Assembly (NCBI GenBank): GCA_024275615.1
Contig: JAJRYU010000008.1
Location: 1 to 9,657 of the forward strand
Direction of reading: 5' to 3'
Source: Planctomycetota bacterium
GTDB lineage: Bacteria; Planctomycetota; GCA-002687715; DRQF01
DNA: 9,657 nucleotides
The notes beneath the pieces are model-generated. The model was not told where the DNA came from. It was given only the letters and a program-made list of their open reading frames with translations, and ran no database searches. Numbering within the stretch: the first letter of the stretch is position 1; every line of letters starts with the position of its first letter. Position numbers and translations under genes: made by a program. This document shows positions 1-7,300 of the stretch, in pieces.

Positions 1-602
1 CAGCATTCACCCCACACTCGTGCGAATGTCAGTCCATCCTTGACCTGGATCATGCCGGCATTGAAATAAGGCAAGGATTCTTCCAAGGAAACCGAAGTTG
101 TCACCGTGTAGTCTGGCATGGGAATACCAACGGCTTTGTAGACCTTCTGCCAATTCTCTTTGACGTGGCCATAAGTCACCACGTCCGCCGTTTTCGCAGC
201 AAATTCCCCCATCAAACGTGCATCACCATGGAACTCTCTCATGCAGATCATGTCTGTATCAAGAAAGATCGTTCTGTCACAGTCGGTTTCGACGCCAAGG
301 CAGGCAATCTTGTTGCCGATAAGGTAGGCCGGGTCAACTTCGTTCTTGATCTCCACGCAACGGACACCAATATCAGAGAAGAGACTCAGCGTGTCGGCGG
401 AAAGAACGATCGAACTTGGCTGAGAAGCAGGGATTGCAGCAACGATTTCTGATCCACACTTTACCCATTTATGCAGTGACGCCGACAACAATGTGGCTTG
501 TGGCTCCAAACGACCCGGTTGGCAGACAAAAACGAAACAGTAGCTGAGCTCCTGTCCTCCACCATTGGATTCAGCAAATTCTTGTTGTTGGTATTCAAGC
601 AC
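1..602 (-). CDS. GT-A/GT8-like glycosyltransferase, 3' end cut by window edge
   Basis: The minus frame is open from a GTG at 602 to the window edge, giving 200 residues. Residues 21-60 form a Rossmann-like start (YCFVFVCQPGRLEPQATLLS). Residues 94-120 contain GNKIACLG followed by FLDTDMIC, where D115-x-D117 matches the metal and nucleotide-sugar binding DXD of GT-A enzymes. YFNAGMIQVKDG at 179-190 matches the FNAG segment of family 8 transferases. The likely role is transfer of a sugar from a nucleotide-sugar donor to a glycan or lipid acceptor; donor and acceptor cannot be read from the sequence. No signal peptide or membrane helix is visible. GTG is the only early start after the in-frame stop at 612-614, and no clear Shine-Dalgarno precedes it, so the start is uncertain. 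The C-terminal part lies beyond the window. Confidence 0.7.
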   Translation of the reverse strand, partial: MLEYQQQEFAESNGGGQELSYCFVFVCQPGRLEPQATLLSASLHKWVKCGSEIVAAIPASQPSSIVLSADTLSLFSDIGVRCVEIKNEVDPAYLIGNKIACLGVETDCDRTIFLDTDMICMREFHGDARLMGEFAAKTADVVTYGHVKENWQKVYKAVGIPMPDYTVTTSVSLEESLPYFNAGMIQVKDGLTFARVWGEC

Positions 603-974
603 GGCTTGGACTCATTGCGAGGCTGGTATCGTCCACCTAGAGTCTATCGGCGACTCAGTCTTTTGTCTCGACAAAACTTGACGGGGCCTATTCATGAATT
701 CGTGGTCGGTAACGAGCGAGGTTTGTGACGTCAGGGGTATGATCACTTTCATGACAAGAACATCCCTGCATCTTCAGTCACAGGACGATGTGAAATGATC
801 TCCATGGCTTTCACAGGACATGGACCGGATGTCGGCGCTACAGAACAACGCCAAAACATGGCTCTTGGTTGATTTTTCATGACAACATGCTCTTTTGCGA
901 GATTTCCTCATTCAAGACGATGTCTTCTCTAGCTATGATCGCGCTCACTCGAACAATAATCAGGAAGATAGCCG
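603..974. other. Divergent intergenic region, no gene seen
   Basis: This stretch separates the glycosyltransferase (minus) from yqeY (plus). No frame has convincing coding character. It should carry the promoters of both genes, but I cannot assign -35/-10 boxes with confidence. It holds a 16-bp interrupted palindrome at 661-676 and a Shine-Dalgarno-like AGGA (962-965) in front of yqeY. Confidence 0.5.
661..676. promoter_or_regulatory. Interrupted palindrome, possible operator
   Basis: TTTTGTC and GACAAAA are perfect 7-bp inverted arms around a 2-bp centre (TC). It sits 59 bp upstream of the glycosyltransferase GTG, in a spacer between divergent genes, which suits a dimeric regulator site. 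No known operator consensus is matched, and a chance AT-rich palindrome is possible. Confidence 0.25.
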
Positions 975-1415
975 ATGTCCCTTAAAGAGCAAATCGAAGA
1001 AGAAATCAAAACCGCGATGAGAGCTCGTGAGAAATTTAGGCTCGCGACGCTAAGAATGATTTCAGCACAAATTAAACAGTTTGAAGTCGATAAGAGGCAA
1101 GACCCCACCGATGAAGACGTCTTGAACTTGCTGGTAAAGGCTGCCAAACAACGGCGCGAATCGATAGAAGCAGCAGAGAAGTTTGGTCGCTTGGAAATGG
1201 CTGAAAACGAAAAGTCCGAACTCAAGATAATTGGTGAGTTTTTACCCAAGCAACTGAGTGAAGAAGAACTTGTCGTGCTCATCGAAAAAGCGATCGCTGA
1301 TGCCGCTGCCACGACCAAAAAAGACATGGGAAAAGTCATGGGCTTATTGGCCCCACAAGTAAAAGGTAAGTCAGACGGCAAACTTGTGGCTAGGTTGGTA
1401 GGCGACAGGCTGTGA
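975..1415 (+). CDS. yqeY: GatB/YqeY domain protein
   Basis: The 146-residue product matches the stand-alone YqeY family in length (about 147) and pattern: an N-terminal helical part (MSLKEQIEEEIKTAMRARE, LATLRMISAQIKQ), the middle motif AAKQRRESIEAAEKFGR, the stretch IIGEFLPKQLSEEEL, and the C-terminal DMGKVMGLLAPQVKGKSDGKLV, which resembles the tail domain of GatB. GatB is the amidotransferase subunit that converts Glu-tRNA(Gln) or Asp-tRNA(Asn). YqeY shares only its tRNA-contacting domain, and its own activity is not well established. The protein should be cytoplasmic. AGGA at 962-965 with a 9-nt spacer supports the ATG at 975. DUF3431 follows 55 nt downstream in the same direction and may be cotranscribed. 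Confidence 0.9.
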   Translation: MSLKEQIEEEIKTAMRAREKFRLATLRMISAQIKQFEVDKRQDPTDEDVLNLLVKAAKQRRESIEAAEKFGRLEMAENEKSELKIIGEFLPKQLSEEELVVLIEKAIADAAATTKKDMGKVMGLLAPQVKGKSDGKLVARLVGDRL

Positions 1416-1470
1416 CCCTACTTCAAAGGCCGGCAGGTCCATTTTTGCACAATGCGCTAGACCGATAGTC

Positions 1471-2172
1471 ATGGACGATCTCGAATTAGTCGTTGCTCGA
1501 TATACCGAGAACCTAAATTGGTTGCTCCGAGTTCCGAGTTCATTTCGAGTCACTGTGTACGACAAAAGCGGTAGCCCAGGTGACGCGATCGCTCTCGACA
1601 ACGTCGGTTACGAAGCCCACACATATCTTCACCACATTGTCTCGCGCTATGACTCTTTGGCCAACGTCACAGTTTTTGTCCAAGGAAGACCATTTGATCA
1701 TGTGCCAGACCTCCACCGTCGTCTGCGGCGCCTTGGATCAGGAGAGGAACCGGTCGACAAATTTCGATGGCTTGGATTCGTCGTTGACTTTGACGACAAG
1801 TTGGGAAAACGACTCTTCCAATCCTGGAGCAAGAACAAAGATGGGCGCCTGCTAGACCTTGGCGCATTCTGCCAGGCCCTGTGGAATGACATTCCAGCGC
1901 CGGAACGATTCGTTTTCTACCCGGGTGCCCAATTCATTGTTACAGCCAAGCAAATTCGTAAGCAACCTCTAAGTTTCTACGAACGTGCTTTGGCACTGAG
2001 TGTCACTTTTCCCGACGCAGGTCACTGCTTAGAACGCTGTTGGGATCGGATCTTCAACTGTGACGGCCTGCCTGATGGATTGAAAGACCGAGAACTGCCG
2101 ATCTACTTACGTCCGGTACGTCGCCTGGGTATCACCTGGGATTCCATTCCAAGAGAAGACCGCGGCTGGTGA
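1471..2172 (+). CDS. DUF3431 domain-containing protein
   Basis: The 233-residue protein reads as a full-length DUF3431 member. Signature segments are ELVVARYTENLNWL (5-18), NVGYEAHTYLHHIVSRYDSL (44-63), VTVFVQGRPFDH (66-77), FVFYPGAQFIVTAKQIRKQP (147-166) and SFYERAL (168-174), followed by CLERCWDRIF (186-195). The NVG-EAHTYL and VFVQG-PFDH motifs are the hallmarks. The biochemical role of this family is unknown; members occur in fungi and bacteria and resemble sugar-transferase-associated proteins, which is only suggestive. No signal peptide or membrane helix is seen. The ATG at 1471 lacks a strong Shine-Dalgarno, so translation may depend on the upstream yqeY message. Transcription probably stops at or near the hairpin at 2219-2252. 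Confidence 0.85.
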   Translation: MDDLELVVARYTENLNWLLRVPSSFRVTVYDKSGSPGDAIALDNVGYEAHTYLHHIVSRYDSLANVTVFVQGRPFDHVPDLHRRLRRLGSGEEPVDKFRWLGFVVDFDDKLGKRLFQSWSKNKDGRLLDLGAFCQALWNDIPAPERFVFYPGAQFIVTAKQIRKQPLSFYERALALSVTFPDAGHCLERCWDRIFNCDGLPDGLKDRELPIYLRPVRRLGITWDSIPREDRGW

Positions 2173-2218
2173 AGCCTGGGCGACAGCCAAACCCATAGCC
2201 AATTTGCATCCAAAAAAT

Positions 2219-2252
2219 TGCCAACCGCGAGTATCGACCCTCGCAGTTGGCA
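2219..2252 (-). terminator. Intrinsic terminator of the deiodinase-like gene, possibly bidirectional
   Basis: TGCCAAC (2219-2225) pairs with GTTGGCA (2246-2252), and GCGAG (2227-2231) with CTCGC (2240-2244), leaving one C/A mismatch and an 8-nt loop. Read on the minus strand, the stem is followed at once by AATTTTTTG, a proper T tract, 52 nt after the selenoprotein stop. On the plus strand only a weak T-rich run follows, so use by the DUF3431 transcript is less certain. Confidence 0.75.
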
Positions 2253-2303
2253 CCAATTCTTGGTTTGTAGAAACTCGCCACTGCAAGTCTCAGCAGATTT
2301 CGG

Positions 2304-3530
2304 CTACAGATCGACTATCTTCTTCTCAATCTTCTTGGCGGCCGCTTTCTTGCCGATCTTCTTGAGTTCAGCCTTGATCGCCGACTCAAGTTCGTCGGTC
2401 TTGAAACCCCTGGGGCCGCGCCCGCCGGAGTACGACATCTTGCCATCCTTGCCGACGAGGAAGAGACGATCGGGGTGTCCCTGATACGCTTTGTTGACAC
2501 GATCGTCCATGCGATCAATGACGGCGGGTATCATATCGAGTTTTAGTTCTTTGATGCACGTGCTGGCAACCGCAGTACGCTCCGCGTCCGTAATGGGGTC
2601 TTCGACCATGCCGAAACTGTTGGGAGAACGAGAGTCTAGGGCATGCGCTTCGCGGATGTAGACCACAAAGAACTGAACCTGATCCTTGTAGGTAGAGTAG
2701 AGCTCTTTCAGCCGACCGGCTGAACTACGAAAAGGTGGTCACGTATAGCTACCGAAAATAAGCGCAACCGGTTTCTTGCCGGAGAAACTTGAGAGTTGGG
2801 CAGTACTCTGCTTCTTACCAAGCACAGGGAGCTTAAAATCAGGAGCTTTTTCTCCAGGTTTTGGGACCCCTTTTCCCAAGGTCGGGCCCTTGGCAGCTTC
2901 TGAGGAATCTTGCCCTCTTCGCCCGCCTCGCCTACGGCGACTTTCGACTTTCAGTTCTCCCTTCTCAAGAACACCGGACTTGTCGGCGTCAAGGCGAGCA
3001 AACAAAGCGTTGAAATCATCGAGGGATGTCTTGCCATCTTCATCGAGGTCCAATCGGCGAACCATCATGCGAGCCATCCGTTCCGGCGTGCCAACCTTGG
3101 TGAGCTCTTCTTCGCTGATCACGTTGTTTTTGTCGCTGTCAACGGTCTTCTTAAACGAAGTCCATTCCTTGGCATCAATGGCACCGTTTTCGTCTGCATC
3201 TGCTGATCTTGAAAGGACACGTTTGAACATCATGCCACGCATGCCAGCCATTCGTCTCCCGCCGCGTCCACGATTCCTGCGGCCCGAACCCGAAAAATCG
3301 GCTTCCGTCAGAACATTATCGTTGTTGCTGTCAAGCCTGCCAAACGTCGCGTCATTGCGAGTGTACTCGGCACGAGTGATCTTGCTATCCTTGTTAGCGT
3401 CATACTTTTCAGAATAGAACTCCCAACGGGAACTCTGGCCTTCGCGCCCCCTTCGCCCCCGTTCCGTTTGGGCGTCCGTCGTTCCTCCGACAAGCGCAAC
3501 GAAACAAACAAAAACCAACAGATCTTTCAT
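2304..3530 (-). CDS. Secreted EF-hand/deiodinase-like selenoprotein (TGA-encoded Sec264)
   Basis: Read through TGA at 2741-2739 as selenocysteine, this is one 408-residue protein. ATG 3530 has AAGGAG seven bases upstream and begins a signal peptide (MKDLLVFVCFVALVGGTTDA, cut near 20). Six EF-hand-type calcium loops follow, starting at D44, D67, D111, D131, D161 and D181 (for example DANKDSKITRAE, DADENGAIDAKE, DADKSGVLEKGE), with Arg/Gly-rich linkers at 81-100 and 196-206. Residues 228-400 form a thioredoxin-fold deiodinase-like domain: GEKAPDFKLPVLG, then IFGSYT-U-PPFR (258-268), then VVYIREAHALDS (289-300). Animal iodothyronine deiodinases have the same Sec-PPF and the same Y-I-x-EAHA segment. 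There is no CxxU partner; a lone Cys sits at 325. The substrate is unknown; a peroxide or thiol redox role is as likely as dehalogenation. Calcium binding is predicted only from the loops. A standard gene call would break it into two ORFs. Confidence 0.9.
2707..2724 (-). promoter_or_regulatory. Bacterial SECIS hairpin for Sec264
   Basis: On the minus (message) strand, TTCAGCC (2724-2718) and GGCTGAA (2713-2707) form a perfect 7-bp stem closed by the tetraloop GGTC. The stem starts 14 nt after the TGA and the loop G comes 21 nt after it, within the range usual for bacterial SECIS elements, where SelB recognises a GG/GU-containing apex; the E. coli fdhF element also presents GGUC. It lies inside the coding sequence and encodes part of SSAGRLKEL. 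Confidence 0.88.
2739..2741 (-). other. In-frame TGA recoded as selenocysteine (Sec264)
   Basis: The codon lies between ACG (Thr263) and CCA (Pro265). Both sides are in the same frame, and the residues around it match the deiodinase active site, so a stop or frameshift is the less likely reading. Confidence 0.9.
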
Positions 3531-3784
3531 TCTCATTCTCCTTGGCTCCGCCCCCACAAGAGGGCGCACGGGCATATTGCCTTAATACCGATGAACAGGA
3601 CATCATTCCTGCCTTGAGTTCTGGGTATCCAACACATGAAAAGCCCAAGAGTTCCGCCAGCATGAGATATTTCATCGGCAGGTTCAAAGCTCCGTCAAAT
3701 CGGCAGTTCTTGTTTTTGTCCACGAAACCACAAGATCAACGCGAAACAAGCGAGACCGCTTTGCCTCCAACAATCCTTGCGAAG

Positions 3785-3942
3785 CGAACGGGAGCGCTGG
3801 ACGTCAGTCCGCCATTTCTTTTTCTCTTTCTTCTCGACGTTGCCATATGTTGGAGAAGAGAAGGGCCGCGCAAGGCCCCTCGACCCACGTCGATTCTGTG
3901 CCAAAGCCAAGATGCCGAACCGACGTTCGGCGCTCCCGTTCG
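3785..3942. repeat. 158-bp element with imperfect terminal inverted repeats
   Basis: CGAACGGGAGCGC at 3785-3797 is exactly inverted at 3930-3942. The match continues inward, with 25 of 30 positions conserved between 3785-3814 and the complement of 3913-3942. After an equal 20-nt gap on each side, CGACGT (3835-3840) is again mirrored at 3887-3892. Similarity ends sharply at the outer edges, and I see no flanking target duplication. The right arm contains its own perfect hairpin, GCCGAAC-CGAC-GTTCGGC (3914-3931). It could be a miniature mobile element, a structured RNA or a complex terminator. Confidence 0.6.
3861..3880 (-). terminator. Candidate terminator of the secreted hypothetical gene
   Basis: On the minus strand AGGGGCC (3880-3874) pairs with GGCCCTT (3867-3861), including one G-U pair, around a 6-nt loop. 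The stem is followed by a pyrimidine-rich run (CTCTTCTCC) rather than a pure T tract. It lies about 120 nt past the stop at 4004, in the middle of the larger inverted repeat. Confidence 0.3.
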
Positions 3943-4003
3943 ACAGTCCCGGTGATGCCCCCGGGCCCCCAACGATCATCGCGAAGAAAGCGGGATACTG
4001 CGA

Positions 4004-4882
4004 TCAATCGACGGAGTCTTTCAAAATACCCTGTGGCAATCTTGCCTCGAGTCTCTCGCGTATCTCCAAGAAGCGACGTGTATCATCAATGAGCCCTTGC
4101 AAACCCTTTCGTGTATCCGGCAAGCCAAAACTCTTGCACCAAACCTCGCAACCTTTGAAGCGGTTATCCAAGGCAGCTTGCATCACAAGAGGAGAATGCT
4201 CTCTAAATCCAGCGACAAAAATGCCAACGAAACTAGCTGCATGTTGCTCATTGAGTTGCTTCAAGGGCCACGTTGTTAGGTCTGACGGGAGTGTCTTTCG
4301 AACGAATTCACCGTTGTGTTTCAGAACCTTGCAAAACGGAACGTAGGCAGAACCGGAAGTCCCGCCATTGCCCCACTCTTGATAGGCTCCCCAGATTTCC
4401 ACGCCATTTTTCGTTGGTCTTTCTATGAGTTCAAACTTATGGTCGATTCTCGTCTGAGAATAGCGCGGCCGTATTAGCTCATCATCATCGCCGTGAAGAC
4501 TTGGCAAGATGATCTGACTGCGAAGTCCAGAAGTGTTGCCGAGTCGTGAAAATGTCACAATACGCCATCCACGAGGATTTTTCACTGGAAACGGACTGAG
4601 AGAAAACGCGCTTGGACCTCGCTTGTGGGTCCTGCGGCCCATGAGCCGACCAGCATCTTCGTGACTTATGCAATGGGCAAAGACCCCTTTGCGCCGAACA
4701 GTGTAACGGATTAATTCCCCCGTCCAGGTACTGTAGATCGTCACTGGCTTCACTTTGGCAACGATGCTCCATTCCACGTTGTTGATACGTAGGGTTAACC
4801 GATGGCTCGTTTGTTGGGCATTCCCTGTTTGCAAAAGAGTTAAGGAGGCGATTGCAATCGCGACAAGCTTGAGAGTGGGCAT
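4004..4882 (-). CDS. Secreted protein of unknown function
   Basis: I do not recognise this 292-residue protein. The ATG at 4882 is chosen because AAAGGG lies just upstream and because it opens directly into a good signal peptide (MPTLKLVAIAIASLTLLQTGNA, cut near residue 22); the frame also stays open upstream to 4960 with a basic, non-signal-like extension. The mature part is mixed beta-rich sequence (HRLTLRINNVEWSIVAKVKP, PVTIYSTWTGELIRYTVRR) with a Gly/Ser patch (WGNGGTSGSAY) and two cysteines close together (GCEVWCKSF). The last 40 residues are charged and helical. It is divergent from the sigma-factor fusion, sharing a 247-bp spacer, so the two might be co-regulated; this is inference. 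A gap of about 470 bp separates it from the next gene downstream. Confidence 0.7.
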   Translation of the reverse strand: MPTLKLVAIAIASLTLLQTGNAQQTSHRLTLRINNVEWSIVAKVKPVTIYSTWTGELIRYTVRRKGVFAHCISHEDAGRLMGRRTHKRGPSAFSLSPFPVKNPRGWRIVTFSRLGNTSGLRSQIILPSLHGDDDELIRPRYSQTRIDHKFELIERPTKNGVEIWGAYQEWGNGGTSGSAYVPFCKVLKHNGEFVRKTLPSDLTTWPLKQLNEQHAASFVGIFVAGFREHSPLVMQAALDNRFKGCEVWCKSFGLPDTRKGLQGLIDDTRRFLEIRERLEARLPQGILKDSVD

Positions 4883-5129
4883 CGATTTTCCCTTTCGCAG
4901 ATCGAGACGTGGCGAATAGAGCCATCCCGGTCGCTTTCGAGTCAGAAGGCGAGGATTCAATTGCCATATTCCCTGCCTGTATCCCTACTTTCAGCATCGT
5001 AATCTAGGGCACCGACTCCCGATTGACCATCATGAACAATTCTCAGATTCCTGAACCACTTCTGTCTTGGCGATCATCAGTACCAACAAGTACGATGAAT
5101 TGACGAAATTGGCCGGGAGCGAAGCCGCG
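4883..5129. promoter_or_regulatory. Divergent promoter region of secreted protein and sigma fusion
   Basis: This 247-bp spacer must hold the start signals for both divergent genes. GGGAG at 5115-5119 is the likely ribosome site for the sigma fusion. No promoter boxes can be assigned with confidence. Autoregulation by the neighbouring sigma factor is common in ECF systems, but no repeated -35-like motif is evident here. Confidence 0.4.
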
Positions 5130-7256
5130 ATGGGTATGAAAAACGAAGAACTCCTCAAACACTACGAATTTGTTCAGAGGCTGGCGCACCATTTGGTCAC
5201 CGAACGAAGCGCGGCAGATGATCTGGCTCAAACCACCTTTTTGTCAGCTTTGAGCGCCCCAACAAAGAAGGTCAAGTCCTCCCGAGGGTGGCTGAGGACG
5301 ATTGCCCTCAACGCCATTCGCAGTGAGAAACGCCGCGATGACACCGCTAAGCGAAACGTGTTGCCAAACCATGAATGCAAAAGTGGCGACCTTGTCGACG
5401 TCGTCGCAAAGGAACAAATCATCCGTCGTGTCACTGATGCCGTGTTCTCACTACCCAAGGATTACTGCCAAGTCATCGCCATGCGCTTCTATGACAGTCT
5501 TGATCCCACGGAGATTTCCCGCCTCCTTTCAATCCCCAAGGAAACGGTGCGGACACGAATCCGCCGAGGTCTTAAACAACTTCGCCGGAAGCTCGATGCC
5601 AAACATGGAGGCAAGCGCTCGGCCTGGATCGTAGCCTTAGCGCCACTGACAAGAATTCACACTCATCAAGGAAACACGGCAATTATGTTGGTCGCCGTGG
5701 GCAGCGCCAAAGTCGCTGCCCTCCTTGCCCTTAGTCTCTTTCTATGCATCGGTTTGTTCGTCTATCAAGAAGATGAACCGATCGAGATTCAGGATCAGTC
5801 CTCAATAGGTTCTCTTGTCGTTGAACATACGCGCCAGCCCAAGCGAGTTCCGATACCAAAGACAAGACTCAAAGAATCAGCGCCGTTAGTGACCTCGACA
5901 CCATCAACTACGGCGAAGGATAAGCCTTCATCCTCAAAGGAATTCGAAGACATCGTCGTAACAGTTGTAGGCCGGGCCGTGGACGAATATGGCACGCCAG
6001 TCGTAGGCGCACAAATAAAGCTCGTTTCGACGAACGGCGTATCAAAACTCATCGATGAGATGGTCTCCGATAACGAGGGATACTTCCGTTTTGATGACCA
6101 AGTCGTGCCGCCTCAAAATAAGAAAAGCGACATGGGCACGATCTTGATTTATGGATTGGCCCCGGGATATGGTTTCTCTTGGCATGGCATGCGTTTCGTC
6201 AAGCGCGGAAAGTGGCCAACAGGCAAGAAGAAGATAGCCGGCGACGATTCCTTTTACCGTGGCGAAGTCTGCGTCATGAATTTGGTCTTTCAGCCGACAA
6301 GGACCTTGAGAGGACAGATCATTGACGAAGTAGGAAACCCCGTGAGTGACGTTGAAGCCAGCTTGGTGAACTGCGACTACATTGACAAGGAAGGCAAGAA
6401 CCCCCACGTGAATTTTCGAGAGTTCTGGGGATTGGAATGGCTGCCGGAATATCGTCGGCAGGTGCAAACAGACGCTCAAGGCAACTTTGTGATTCGTGAC
6501 CTTCCTGCCGAGATGATTCTCAGCTTTTATCTCCGACACCCAGAACGGGCCACCAAGACTCTCTACGTGGCAACAACGGTCAGAAATCCAAAAACTTTGA
6601 ACCTAGAGCCGAATGTCAATGGTTCTGAAGGAGCAGATATTGCGACAAGCCCCGTGCGCGTTGTCATGCCGACGACTTGCGCAGTTCGCTTGCTTTGCCT
6701 TCATTCGGTGAGCAAGGCCCCCATCCCAGCGGCTCGTGTCACTGCCTATCGACGTGGAAAAGACCAAGCGTCAGCGTATGGCCAGACAGATGCTCAAGGA
6801 GAGATATTCCTGCATCTCCCTGCTGGCAAATTCAAGGTCTGCCTTGATCCACCCAAGAACACCGAACTGGTACGAACCTATCAGGACATTGAGGTCGAAC
6901 CGAATCAGCAAGAACAAGAAATCTCGATCGCGATTGATGTTGCCGCCATTGTGATCTTTGAGGCTGTCGACGCCGCCACCAAGAAACCAATCCCTGGCGT
7001 GGCGTTTGGCTTCGCGGGTGACAAGGGACGCGTCATGCAGGTCCAAAGCAGCAAATCCATTGTCGACCATCCAAGAACGAACAACCAGGGAAAGATGCGT
7101 GTCTTAATGCGACCAGGTCCAGCAAAAGTCATGGTGGGCTGGTACCCTGTCAAGGGCTACCAAACGAACCGAGAACTCAGAGATTTGGACTTAGAAGCGG
7201 GAGTAACACGGATCATTCGTTTCGAACTCCAAAAGACAATTCCAAGACTCAAGTAG
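5130..7256 (+). CDS. ECF-type sigma factor fused to a membrane helix and carboxypeptidase-regulatory-like domains
   Basis: The 708-residue product begins as an ECF sigma factor. Region 2 spans about 9-75 (HYEFVQRLAHHLV, ADDLAQTTFLSAL, RGWLRTIALNAIRSEKRR). Region 4 spans about 97-156, with the helix-turn-helix DPTEISRLLSIPKETVRTRI. A basic stretch is followed by one hydrophobic helix at about 184-212, then a Ser/Thr/Pro/Lys linker to 275. The rest should lie outside the cytoplasm. It holds about four beta-sandwich repeats of carboxypeptidase-regulatory type at roughly 276-350, 390-485, 515-600 and 605-700 (VVGRAVDEYGTPVVGAQI, RGQIIDEVGNPVSDVEASL, twice QTDAQG). Such fusions suggest a one-protein system in which an outer sensor tethers the sigma domains at the membrane; how it would be released is unknown. 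ATG 5130 has GGGAG ten bases upstream. ATG 5136 or TTG 5067 are alternatives. Confidence 0.88.
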   Translation: MGMKNEELLKHYEFVQRLAHHLVTERSAADDLAQTTFLSALSAPTKKVKSSRGWLRTIALNAIRSEKRRDDTAKRNVLPNHECKSGDLVDVVAKEQIIRRVTDAVFSLPKDYCQVIAMRFYDSLDPTEISRLLSIPKETVRTRIRRGLKQLRRKLDAKHGGKRSAWIVALAPLTRIHTHQGNTAIMLVAVGSAKVAALLALSLFLCIGLFVYQEDEPIEIQDQSSIGSLVVEHTRQPKRVPIPKTRLKESAPLVTSTPSTTAKDKPSSSKEFEDIVVTVVGRAVDEYGTPVVGAQIKLVSTNGVSKLIDEMVSDNEGYFRFDDQVVPPQNKKSDMGTILIYGLAPGYGFSWHGMRFVKRGKWPTGKKKIAGDDSFYRGEVCVMNLVFQPTRTLRGQIIDEVGNPVSDVEASLVNCDYIDKEGKNPHVNFREFWGLEWLPEYRRQVQTDAQGNFVIRDLPAEMILSFYLRHPERATKTLYVATTVRNPKTLNLEPNVNGSEGADIATSPVRVVMPTTCAVRLLCLHSVSKAPIPAARVTAYRRGKDQASAYGQTDAQGEIFLHLPAGKFKVCLDPPKNTELVRTYQDIEVEPNQQEQEISIAIDVAAIVIFEAVDAATKKPIPGVAFGFAGDKGRVMQVQSSKSIVDHPRTNNQGKMRVLMRPGPAKVMVGWYPVKGYQTNRELRDLDLEAGVTRIIRFELQKTIPRLK

Positions 7257-7300
7257 AATTCCCAAGAATGGTCATGAGCAACTCAGTCACAAGAAAAGAA

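Larger units (their letters stand above)
3531..4003. other. Intergenic region upstream of the EF-hand selenoprotein
   Basis: About 470 bases without a convincing gene. Several overlapping frames stay open here, on both strands, but none has a recognisable product or a good ribosome site. The Shine-Dalgarno AAGGAG of the selenoprotein lies at 3543-3538 on the minus strand. The middle of the region is occupied by a 158-bp inverted repeat (3785-3942). A promoter for the selenoprotein should lie between about 3536 and 3780, but I cannot place it. Confidence 0.5.

Noticed and set aside
600..752. A frame from ATG 752 runs 46 codons to TGA 614-612 and continues in frame into the glycosyltransferase, which could suggest a third selenoprotein.
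   Set aside because: The upstream peptide is not protein-like, the TGA is not at any known redox site, and the small hairpin after it has a CGT loop without the GG/GU apex.
2304..3530. Explaining the broken deiodinase-like gene as a frameshift or pseudogene.
   Set aside because: Both halves are in the same frame, the only interruption is TGA at the exact catalytic Sec position, and a SECIS hairpin follows.
3409..3723. Minus-strand frame from GTG 3723 with an EF-hand-like start (DKNKNCRFDG).
   Set aside because: It has no ribosome site, overlaps the signal peptide of the selenoprotein in another frame, and shows no second calcium-loop motif.
3695..4006. Reading through the TGA stop of the secreted hypothetical gene (4006-4004) gives about 100 more in-frame codons.
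   Set aside because: The extension is low-quality sequence encoded by the inverted-repeat region, several other frames are open there too, and no SECIS-like stem with GG/GU loop follows the TGA.
5032..5103. 23-codon ORF upstream of and out of frame with the sigma fusion, possible leader peptide.
   Set aside because: No attenuator structure, no codon bias and no good ribosome site are seen; short ORFs of this size are expected by chance.
5067..5129. TTG start extending the sigma fusion by 21 residues.
   Set aside because: No Shine-Dalgarno precedes it, the added residues do not match sigma region 2, and ATG 5130 has GGGAG at an acceptable distance.
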